From contig SKJO01000110.1 of assembly GCA_007121975.1 (NCBI GenBank), positions 1-15,046 on the forward strand: a stretch of 15,046 nucleotides of DNA, written 5' to 3'. Below the pieces are notes generated by a model that worked only from the letters and a program-made list of their open reading frames with translations, searched no databases and had not been told where the DNA came from. The position numbers and the translations under genes are program-made. The stretch comes from Nitriliruptoraceae bacterium. Its GTDB lineage: Bacteria; Actinomycetota; Nitriliruptoria; Nitriliruptorales; Nitriliruptoraceae. Shown here in pieces: positions 1 through 5,977 of this stretch. Position 1 is the first letter of the stretch; each line of letters starts with the position of its first letter.

Positions 1-32
1 GGCGCCTGCTGCACCGTGGCTGCCGTTGGGGC

Positions 33-65
33 CGGTCGGTACGCCCGTTCAGGACGGACCGACCG
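33..65. terminator. possible GC-rich hairpin terminator
   Basis: An 8-bp perfect outer stem (33-40 with 58-65, CGGTCGGT/ACCGACCG) stacks on a 4-bp inner stem (45-48 with 54-57, CCGT/ACGG). Bases 41-44 bulge out on one side and the loop is TCAGG. There is no U-run on the minus-strand exit side; on the plus-strand exit side there is only a weak T-containing stretch (TTGTCT). It could end the minus-strand transcript about 200 bases after the amidohydrolase stop, or serve a gene outside the window. Terminators without U-runs have been proposed for high-GC actinobacteria, but this one is a guess from structure only. Confidence 0.35.
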
Positions 66-130
66 TTGTCTACTGAGCAGCCCTCTGCAGGGTCGTCACC
101 ATCGGGTCGCAGGCGCATCGGCAAGCCGAT

Positions 131-146
131 TCCGATCAGCATCGGA
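131..146. repeat. small inverted repeat (6-bp stem, 4-base loop)
   Basis: TCCGAT and ATCGGA form a perfect 6-bp stem around the loop CAGC. It lies about 125 bases past the amidohydrolase stop. It has no U-tract on either side, so a terminator role is possible but weak; it may be chance. Confidence 0.3.
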
Positions 147-270
147 TCCGGTGAGCGTGGCGCCCCGGCTTCCCCGTGGTGCTGTACGCCCCTACTGCAC
201 CAGCCGTGCCCGCCCGCGTCAAGGCCGCTGACCGGTGCGCGCAGTCGCTTTGCGCAGACCGCTCGCACGG

Positions 271-1848
271 TCACGGACACCGGCCGGGCGCATCGGGCAG
301 CGGCGCGTCACCATGGGCAACACGACCGTGCACGAGCGTCAGGACGGCATGGGTGCCACGCGGATCCGGTGACCGGTAGGGATCGTCGGCGAACGCGGCG
401 AGGTCGGCGCGCATGCCCGGTCGCAGCACCCCCACGTAGCGCTCCTGGCGCGCGGCGTAGCGGCCTCCCAGCGTCGCCAGACGCAGCGCCTCCTCGCGGG
501 TGATCGCGCGCACGCCCCGCTGCGGGGCACTCGCCGCGTGCACGGCGGCCCAGGGATCCAGGGGGTTCTCCGCGCTGTCGGAGCCGAAGGCCAGCGGGAC
601 CCCGGCATCGAGCAACTGTCGGAACGGGTTGGTCCATCCCTGTCGCCGCGGGCCGAGTCGGGAGGCGTACAGGCCGGTCTCGCCCCCGAAGCGGATCTCG
701 AAGGCGGGCTGGCCCGACACCACGACCCCGAGCTCGGCCAGCGGCGCCGACAGCTCGGGCGGGACCACCACCCCGTGCTCGACCCGGTGGCGGAGTCGTC
801 GCACCGCATCGGGCCGACGTTCGCCGGCGAGTCGGCTCTCCACCGCGCGCAGCGAGGTGATCAGTTGGCGCAGCGCGGCGTCGCCGATCGCATGCACCCC
901 GAGCTGCAACCCGGCCCGGGTGCCGGCCAGCAGCCACTCGGTCAGGCTGTCATCGTCGAGTTCGAGGTGTCCGCTGGCCTGCGGGCGGTCGTGGTAGGGC
1001 TCGCTGAGCGCCGCGGTGTGGGCTCCCAGCGAGCCGTCGAGCAGCACGTCTCCTCCGGCGTGGCGCAGGTTGCGGGCGACGGCCTCCTCGAGGTCCCATC
1101 CCGCCCAGTAGGGCACGATCTCCACCGGCCAGTCGTCCTCGATCCATACGTCGAGGTCGTCGCCGCCCATCTGGTCGGGGCCCCCCATCTCGTGCAGTGA
1201 CGCGATCCCCAACCCGGCGGCCCGGGCAACCGCGCGCCGCCGGGCGGTCTGCAGCTGCGCGCCCGACATGGCGCCCACGGCCCAGCGCCGCGCGATGTGG
1301 TTGGCCTCGCGGCGCAGCCGCCCGGTGGGGCTGCCGGTGTGATCGCGGTCCACCCCTTCGGCACGGGCCAACGGGGCGGAGTGCAGCGTGCCGCGATCGA
1401 CCAGCCCGGCGTGCCCGTCGACCTGGGTGAGGTAGACCGCGCGGCCTGCGGCGACCCGGGCCAGCTGATCGGGGGTCGGCAACGGGTCCTGGAGTCGCTG
1501 CGGGTCGAGGCCCTGCCCCCAGATCACCCGCCCGGGGTGCGCCGCAGCGTGGGCCGCCACCTGCTCGAGCACCTCGTCGGTCCGCGTCAGGCCGGCCAGG
1601 TCCAGGCCGTCCAGCGCCAGGCCGGTCGTCGTCAGGTGCACGTGAGCGTCGACGAAGCCGGGCCCGATCACGCACCCGGGCAGGTCCAGACGGGCACGGT
1701 GGGGCGGTGCCAGCCCGGGATCGGCCCCGAGCCACACGATACGTGAGCCGCGGACCAGCACGGCCCGCGGGCGGGTTGGCTCGGTGCTCAGGGTCACCAC
1801 GTCATCGGCGACCAGCAGCACGCCGCGGGGTGCGGCTCCGGTGCTCAT
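271..1848 (-). CDS. YtcJ-like metal-dependent amidohydrolase
   Basis: A 525-residue protein of the amidohydrolase superfamily, closest in pattern to the YtcJ/Amidohydro_3 group, which hydrolyse C-N bonds of mostly unknown substrates in the cytoplasm. Visible metal-site motifs are VDAHVHL (His69, His71), DGHAGLV (144-150), the DGSLGAHTA segment (271-279), HAIGD (319-323), RVEH (His358) and GSDS (Asp424). The N-terminal beta domain (about 1-60) and a C-terminal return strand with RPGMRADLAAF (477-486) are as expected. Length fits the family. I chose the ATG at 1848 because it overlaps the stop of the upstream gene by 4 bp (ATGA); the open frame continues upstream only into that gene. The substrate cannot be told from sequence. 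It is last in a chain with an acyl-CoA dehydrogenase and a small membrane protein. Confidence 0.9.
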   Translation of the reverse strand: MSTGAAPRGVLLVADDVVTLSTEPTRPRAVLVRGSRIVWLGADPGLAPPHRARLDLPGCVIGPGFVDAHVHLTTTGLALDGLDLAGLTRTDEVLEQVAAHAAAHPGRVIWGQGLDPQRLQDPLPTPDQLARVAAGRAVYLTQVDGHAGLVDRGTLHSAPLARAEGVDRDHTGSPTGRLRREANHIARRWAVGAMSGAQLQTARRRAVARAAGLGIASLHEMGGPDQMGGDDLDVWIEDDWPVEIVPYWAGWDLEEAVARNLRHAGGDVLLDGSLGAHTAALSEPYHDRPQASGHLELDDDSLTEWLLAGTRAGLQLGVHAIGDAALRQLITSLRAVESRLAGERRPDAVRRLRHRVEHGVVVPPELSAPLAELGVVVSGQPAFEIRFGGETGLYASRLGPRRQGWTNPFRQLLDAGVPLAFGSDSAENPLDPWAAVHAASAPQRGVRAITREEALRLATLGGRYAARQERYVGVLRPGMRADLAAFADDPYRSPDPRGTHAVLTLVHGRVAHGDAPLPDAPGRCP

Positions 1849-2195
1849 GGGTCCATGCCGACCAGTGCGATGAGCAGCACGATCGCGGTCACGAACGCTG
1901 CGAGCCCCCACAGCGGACGGCGTCGCGACACCGGTCGACCGCGCAGTTCGTCGATCAGCGCCGAGACCAGCCAGAACACCGCCGCCAGCGACAGCCCGAA
2001 GGCCGTGCCCAGCACGACGACGAGCACCCCCACACCACCCGGCACGCCGAGCGCGCCGGTGGCCACGGCCCCGATCAGGCCCAGCCCCACACCCCCGAGC
2101 GCCAGCCGACGGCCCCACCGCAGTGGTCCGGCCTCCGGATCCGGGTCGGCCACCGCGTCGGGCGACGGTGGCCGATCGGGGGAAGGTTCGCTCAC
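1845..2195 (-). CDS. small three-helix membrane protein, unknown function
   Basis: I do not recognise this 116-residue protein. The first 27 residues are Pro/Asp/Glu-rich and probably cytosolic. Three hydrophobic segments follow at about 31-51 (Gly/Leu-rich), 55-80 and 95-113, with a basic loop (RGRPVSRRRP, 85-94) between helices 2 and 3. There is no signal peptide and no catalytic motif. The GTG start overlaps the stop of the acyl-CoA dehydrogenase gene (GTGA), and its own stop overlaps the amidohydrolase start (ATGA), so translation is probably coupled on both sides. This tight packing supports a real gene. Role unknown. Confidence 0.75.
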   Translation of the reverse strand: MSEPSPDRPPSPDAVADPDPEAGPLRWGRRLALGGVGLGLIGAVATGALGVPGGVGVLVVVLGTAFGLSLAAVFWLVSALIDELRGRPVSRRRPLWGLAAFVTAIVLLIALVGMDP

Positions 2196-3340
2196 CGGCC
2201 GGGTCCGGCCGCGAGCGAGCGGGCGATCACGAGTCGCTGGATCTGGTTGGTGCCCTCGACGATCTGGAGGATCTTGGCCTCGCGCAGGTAGCGCTCGGCG
2301 GGGTAGTCGCGGGTCACGCCCGCGCCGCCGAGCACCTGCACCGCCTCGGTGGTGGTGGCCATGGCCGCGTCGGTTGCGAACAGCTTGGCCATCGCAGCCA
2401 CGCGCGTGACGTCGAAGCCGTGGTCGCGCCGGTCGGCGGCGGAGAGCATCAACGTGCGGGCGGCCTCGGTGCGGGTGGCCATGTCCGCGAGCAGGAAGCC
2501 CACGCCCTGATGCTCGACGATCGGGCGGCCGAACTGCTCACGCTCACCGGCGTAGCGCCGGGCGACGTCCAGCGCGGCCTGCGACAACCCCACCGCGCAG
2601 GCGGCGATGCCCAACCGGCCCCCGTCCAGCGACGCCATCGCCACCCGGAACCCCGTGCCCTCCTCGCCGCCGAGCAGACGGTCGATCGGGACCGGTGCAT
2701 CCTCGAAGACCAGTTGGGCCGTCGGCGAGGCCCACATACCGATCTTGGCCTCGGGGGGAGCCACGCTCATCCCCGGTTGGTCGGCGTCGATCACGAAGGC
2801 GCTGATGCCGGCGGTGCGGTGCGGACCGGTGCGTGCCATGACCAGGTAGCGGTCGGCGACGCCGCCGTGGGTCACCCAGGCCTTGACGCCGTCGAGGCGG
2901 TAGACCTCCCCGTCGCGGCGGGCGCGGGTCACCATCGCCGCCGCGTCCGACCCGGAGCCCGGCTCGGACAAGGCGTAGGCACCCAGCATCCGCCCGGCCA
3001 CCAGGTCGGGCACGAACCGCTCGCGCTGCTCGGGCGTGGCGAAACGGTCGATGCCGAAGGTGGCCAGCAGATGCACCGACAGACCCAGGCCCAGAGCCAA
3101 GAAGGCCCGGGAGATCTCCTCGATCACGAGGCTGACCGCGGTGTAGGGCAGCTCCGAGCCCCCGACCTGCGCCGCGAACGGCAGACCGGTGAGGTCCATC
3201 GCGCCGAGCTGGTCGAACAACGGGCGGGGGAACTCGTGGGCCTGCTCGTAGCCTTCGGCGGCCGGTGCCACCTCGGTCCGGGCGAAGCCCTCGACGAGTT
3301 CGAGCAGGTGACGCTGCTCCTCGGGAAGGGTGTGGATCAT
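2192..3340 (-). CDS. acyl-CoA dehydrogenase
   Basis: A 382-residue flavoprotein of the acyl-CoA dehydrogenase family, which puts a trans double bond between C2 and C3 of an acyl-CoA and passes electrons to electron-transfer flavoprotein. The order is an N-terminal helical domain (1-115), a middle beta domain opening with the signature AYALSEPGSGSD (121-132), and a C-terminal helical domain. Further signatures are REQFGRP (267-273) and QVLGGAGVTRDYP (335-347). Glu362 in IVEGTNQIQR (360-369) sits at the place of the catalytic base in short- and medium-chain members. Length is typical. The ATG at 3340 has only a weak ribosome-binding site (GGAT, 6 bases upstream). Chain length or branched substrate cannot be told. 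It starts a run of three overlapping genes, 33 bases after the acetyltransferase. Confidence 0.93.
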   Translation of the reverse strand: MIHTLPEEQRHLLELVEGFARTEVAPAAEGYEQAHEFPRPLFDQLGAMDLTGLPFAAQVGGSELPYTAVSLVIEEISRAFLALGLGLSVHLLATFGIDRFATPEQRERFVPDLVAGRMLGAYALSEPGSGSDAAAMVTRARRDGEVYRLDGVKAWVTHGGVADRYLVMARTGPHRTAGISAFVIDADQPGMSVAPPEAKIGMWASPTAQLVFEDAPVPIDRLLGGEEGTGFRVAMASLDGGRLGIAACAVGLSQAALDVARRYAGEREQFGRPIVEHQGVGFLLADMATRTEAARTLMLSAADRRDHGFDVTRVAAMAKLFATDAAMATTTEAVQVLGGAGVTRDYPAERYLREAKILQIVEGTNQIQRLVIARSLAAGPGR

Positions 3341-3373
3341 GGCGGCATCCGGGGGGGTCGGCGCGACGCGCGG

Positions 3374-3823
3374 TCAGGAGCGGATGGGGCGGTCGGGGCC
3401 GGTGCGGCGGGTCATGAGGATGCGGCGCGGCTCGTAGCCGAGCGACGCGAGGAAGGCGCGACCCGCCTCGTTGCTCGCCGCGACCGACACCTCGAGCACC
3501 GGCACGCGGGTGTCCTGTGCCCACTGCTGGATCGACGCGAGCAGGGCGTCGCCGACCCCCCGTCGGCGGGCGCTCGCGCGGGTGAACACCGGCCCGAGTG
3601 TGCAGCCCGTGGGGCGCAGGACACCGGCGGCGTAGCCCAGCGCCGCCCCGTCGTCGGCGTTGGTTGCCAACCAGAACACTCCACCGGGCGGGACCGGTGC
3701 CTCGGCCGGCGAGCCGAGCTCGCGACGGTGTTCGCGGTCGTACTCCGCCGCCAGGGCGCGGATCTCCTCGATGCGGGCACGCCGCACCTCGATGCCCCCC
3801 TGCTGCATGGCCGGTTCGCTCAT
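3374..3823 (-). CDS. GNAT-family N-acetyltransferase
   Basis: A 149-residue protein with the GNAT fold. The acetyl-CoA pyrophosphate loop is seen as RRRGVGDALL (86-95), preceded by the strand TLGPVFT (75-81) and followed by VLEVSVAASNEAGRAFLASLGY (strand, then the helix typical of motif B, 109-130). The acceptor is unknown: GNAT enzymes act on amines of proteins, antibiotics or small metabolites. The ATG at 3823 overlaps the stop of the M24 peptidase gene (ATGA), which sets the start and suggests coupled translation; an internal ATG at 3808 is the alternative. A much longer same-frame open stretch runs upstream but lies inside the peptidase and lipid kinase genes and is not real. Confidence 0.87.
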   Translation of the reverse strand: MSEPAMQQGGIEVRRARIEEIRALAAEYDREHRRELGSPAEAPVPPGGVFWLATNADDGAALGYAAGVLRPTGCTLGPVFTRASARRRGVGDALLASIQQWAQDTRVPVLEVSVAASNEAGRAFLASLGYEPRRILMTRRTGPDRPIRS

Positions 3824-4917
3824 GTGCACACCACCAACTCCCGGGGACGGTGGTTGCACCGGGCAACCCCGTCGGGCGTCACGACCACGATGTCCTCGAT
3901 CCGGGCACCGTAGCGGCCCGGGAGGTAGATGCCGGGCTCGACCGAGAAGGCCATCCCCGGTTCGAGTTCGAGGGGGTTGCCCTCCACGATCCAGGGCTCC
4001 TCGTGCTCCTCGATGCCGATCCCGTGTCCGGTGCGGTGCACGAAGTGGGCACCGTGCCCTGCCGCCGCGATGATCGAGCGTGCGGCCGCGTCCACGGCCT
4101 CGGCGCTGGATCCCGGCGTGACCGCCTCGACGGCGGACTGCTGGGCCCGCTCGAGCAGCCTGTGCAGCGCCGCGTAGCCCTCGGGGACGTGTCCGACGGC
4201 GTAGTTGCGGGTCATGTCCGAGCAGTAGCCCTGCCGGGTCCCGCCGATGTCGATCACGACCGCGTCGCCCGCCTCGATGCGGCGCGGCCCGGTCTCGTGG
4301 TGGGGCGAGGCCCCGTTGGGCCCGGAGGCCACGATCACGAAGTTGACCTCGTCGTGGTCGTCGAGGATGCGCTCGGCGAGGTCCCGCCCGACCTGCTGCT
4401 CGGTGCGCCCGGGGCGCAGCAGCTCGGGGACCGCCGCGTGCACCGCATCGATCGCCGCACCGGCGGCGTGCAGAGCCGCGATCTCCTCGGGCGTCTTGCG
4501 CAGCCGCAGCTCGCGCATGACCTGGGAGCCGGGCAGCCAGGCGGCAGCGGGCAGCGCCGCCTGCAACCCGAGGGTGAACGCGGTCCACAGTCGGTCCTGC
4601 ACGGCGAGCTTGCCGCGCTGCGCCCCCGCGCGCTGCAGCCGCTCGACGACCAGCGCGATCGGGTCCTGGATCTCGCTCCAGGCGGCCAGCTCGACGTGAT
4701 CGCCGGCCCCGCTGTCCTGGGCACGGGCGACCTCGAGTTCGGGCACGAGAAGCACCGGCTCGCCCGCGACGGGCAGCACCAGCAGCGTCAGCCGCTCGAG
4801 GGGAAGGGCGTGGTAGCCCACGAGGTAGCGCAGGTCGGCGCTGGGACCCAGCAGCAGCGCGTCGACGCCCTGCGCGGCCATGACCTGCTGCGCGCGACGC
4901 AACCGCTGATCGCTCAT
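3820..4917 (-). CDS. M24-family Xaa-Pro aminopeptidase/dipeptidase
   Basis: A 365-residue 'pita-bread' metallopeptidase that removes N-terminal residues before proline or splits Xaa-Pro dipeptides in the cytosol. An N-terminal creatinase-like domain (about 1-135) is followed by the catalytic domain. The five metal ligands are all present: Asp223 (VIDIGG), Asp234 (CSDMTR), His298 (HRTGHGIG), Glu327 (SVEPGIY) and Glu341 (RIEDIVVV). A further active-site His lies in SPHHE (204-208). The ATG at 4917 has an excellent ribosome-binding site (GAGGAGGAG, 4923-4931, 5 bases away). It belongs to the group that includes mycobacterial PepE, which as I recall also lies near helY. A role in finishing off peptides made by the proteasome nearby is possible but only inferred. 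Confidence 0.93.
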   Translation of the reverse strand: MSDQRLRRAQQVMAAQGVDALLLGPSADLRYLVGYHALPLERLTLLVLPVAGEPVLLVPELEVARAQDSGAGDHVELAAWSEIQDPIALVVERLQRAGAQRGKLAVQDRLWTAFTLGLQAALPAAAWLPGSQVMRELRLRKTPEEIAALHAAGAAIDAVHAAVPELLRPGRTEQQVGRDLAERILDDHDEVNFVIVASGPNGASPHHETGPRRIEAGDAVVIDIGGTRQGYCSDMTRNYAVGHVPEGYAALHRLLERAQQSAVEAVTPGSSAEAVDAAARSIIAAAGHGAHFVHRTGHGIGIEEHEEPWIVEGNPLELEPGMAFSVEPGIYLPGRYGARIEDIVVVTPDGVARCNHRPRELVVCT

Positions 4918-4922
4918 CGGCG

Positions 4923-4931
4923 CTCCTCCTC
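4923..4931 (-). promoter_or_regulatory. strong ribosome-binding site of the M24 peptidase gene
   Basis: GAGGAGGAG lies 5 bases upstream of the ATG at 4917, the best Shine-Dalgarno match in this half of the window. It fixes the start and suggests efficient translation independent of the upstream lipid kinase gene, which ends 72 bases away. Confidence 0.75.
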
Positions 4932-4989
4932 ACGCGGCGGCATGGTAGGGCCCGGACGCGCACGTGTGGGCATCGGGGTCGGCTCGGGC

Positions 4990-5931
4990 TCAGATCCGCA
5001 GGGTCAGGACCCGGGGCAGGAGGTCGAAGCGGGCCGGGGTGGTGCCCAGCACCTCGCCGTCGGCCTCGATGAGCAGCGGCCGTGCCGGCTGGATCCGCAC
5101 CTCGGCGCTCTGCCACTCGTGCACGTCGTCACGGGCGAGGTGGCGTCCCTGGCGCAGCGAACTGCTGGCGCGCAGCACGTCGATCGGCCGGCCCCGCCAC
5201 ACCTGGAGGTTGAACCGGCCGTCGTCGGGCAGGGCGCGTGGGGCGACCTGCAGTCCGCCGCCGAAGAACTGACCGTTGGCGATCACGACGTTGGACAGCT
5301 CGTGGGTGACCTCGTCGTGGTCGAAGGCGACGGTGGTGGACACCAGGCGGAAGCGGGCCACCGCTCCGAGGATGCCGGCGGCGTACCGGGCGGTGCCCAG
5401 CCGCCGCGGCAGGCGGTTGGCCAGGTCGGTGGCCAGCGCGCCGTAGCCGGCCTCGGCGATGTTCACGAACAGCCGGGTGGTGGGCTGTCCGTCGCGGTCG
5501 AGCAGGTGGATGCGACCGACGTCGATCGGGAAGGTGCCCGTACCGGTCAGGTGCTCGGCGAGCTGCTCGGGGGGGCGGTTGAGTCCGAAGGTGCGGGTCA
5601 GGTCGCAGCCGGTGCCTCCGGGCACGACGCCCAGCAGCAGGTCGTCGGCCCGGGGCCGTCCGGTGTCGGCGTCGATCAGACCGTTGACGACCTCGTTGAC
5701 GGTGCCGTCGCCACCGACGGCCACCACGAAGCGTCTGCCGTCGCGCTCGACGGCGTCGCGGGCCAGACGGGTCGCGTCGCCGGGACGGGTGGTCTCGGCC
5801 ACGTCGGGCTCGACCCCGCGACCGCGCAGGGCGGCCAGGAGCCGGGGCACGATACGTGCCCGTCCCCCACCGGCCAGCGGGTTGCAGATCAGCAGCGGTG
5901 GCTGGGATCCGGATGGGATGGGAGCGGACAT
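4990..5931 (-). CDS. diacylglycerol/lipid kinase family protein
   Basis: A 313-residue protein of the DAGK/sphingosine kinase/YegS superfamily, which uses ATP to phosphorylate lipid hydroxyl groups such as diacylglycerol at the inner face of the membrane. The nucleotide-binding domain shows the start strand ICNPLAGGG (15-23), GGDGTVNEV (73-81) and PGGTGCDLTRTFG (104-116). The C-terminal beta domain has GGGLQVAPRA (224-233), PDDG (235-238) and EADGE (289-293). The usual GTGND motif reads GTGCD here, with Cys109 in place of Asn. The ATG at 5931 has a GAGGAG site 6 bases upstream (5938-5943). No membrane helix. Substrate unproven: it may be diacylglycerol, phosphatidylinositol-type precursors or another lipid. 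Confidence 0.9.
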   Translation of the reverse strand: MSAPIPSGSQPPLLICNPLAGGGRARIVPRLLAALRGRGVEPDVAETTRPGDATRLARDAVERDGRRFVVAVGGDGTVNEVVNGLIDADTGRPRADDLLLGVVPGGTGCDLTRTFGLNRPPEQLAEHLTGTGTFPIDVGRIHLLDRDGQPTTRLFVNIAEAGYGALATDLANRLPRRLGTARYAAGILGAVARFRLVSTTVAFDHDEVTHELSNVVIANGQFFGGGLQVAPRALPDDGRFNLQVWRGRPIDVLRASSSLRQGRHLARDDVHEWQSAEVRIQPARPLLIEADGEVLGTTPARFDLLPRVLTLRI

Positions 5932-5937
5932 CGCGGT

Positions 5938-5943
5938 CTCCTC
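5938..5943 (-). promoter_or_regulatory. ribosome-binding site of the lipid kinase gene
   Basis: GAGGAG sits 6 bases before the ATG at 5931, in the 46-base gap after the helY stop, and supports this start. Confidence 0.7.
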
Positions 5944-5977
5944 GCGGGGCCGGGCCCGCCAGCCTAGGTGCTGCTGT

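Larger units (their letters stand above)
1..270. other. gene-free stretch downstream of the amidohydrolase
   Basis: This stretch follows the stop codon of the amidohydrolase gene and runs to the window edge. Short open frames cross it on the plus strand, but their Arg/Ser/Pro-rich translations match no family I know and look like GC-bias artefacts. It holds two inverted repeats (33-65 and 131-146). I see no tRNA, no convincing promoter and no coding signal. It is probably the intergenic space at the end of the minus-strand gene run. Confidence 0.6.

Noticed and set aside
2123..3913. Plus-strand open frame (596 codons) opposite the acyl-CoA dehydrogenase
   Set aside because: It mirrors the codons of the acyl-CoA dehydrogenase and shows no known domain.
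3374..5116. Long minus-strand frame giving a 580-residue version of the acetyltransferase
   Set aside because: The added upstream part lies inside the peptidase and lipid kinase genes in another frame and is Arg/Pro/Gly-rich nonsense; the ATGA overlap at 3823 sets the start.
5944..5959. Small GC hairpin (GCGGG/CCCGC) between helY and the lipid kinase gene
   Set aside because: A 5-bp stem of pure G/C is expected by chance at this composition, has no U-run and lies next to the ribosome-binding site.
3598..5967. Very long plus-strand open frame (789 codons) opposite the peptidase and lipid kinase genes
   Set aside because: The minus strand carries clear M24 peptidase and lipid kinase motifs with good ribosome-binding sites; the plus frame is low-complexity Gly/Gln/His/Val-rich and is an antisense artefact of high GC.
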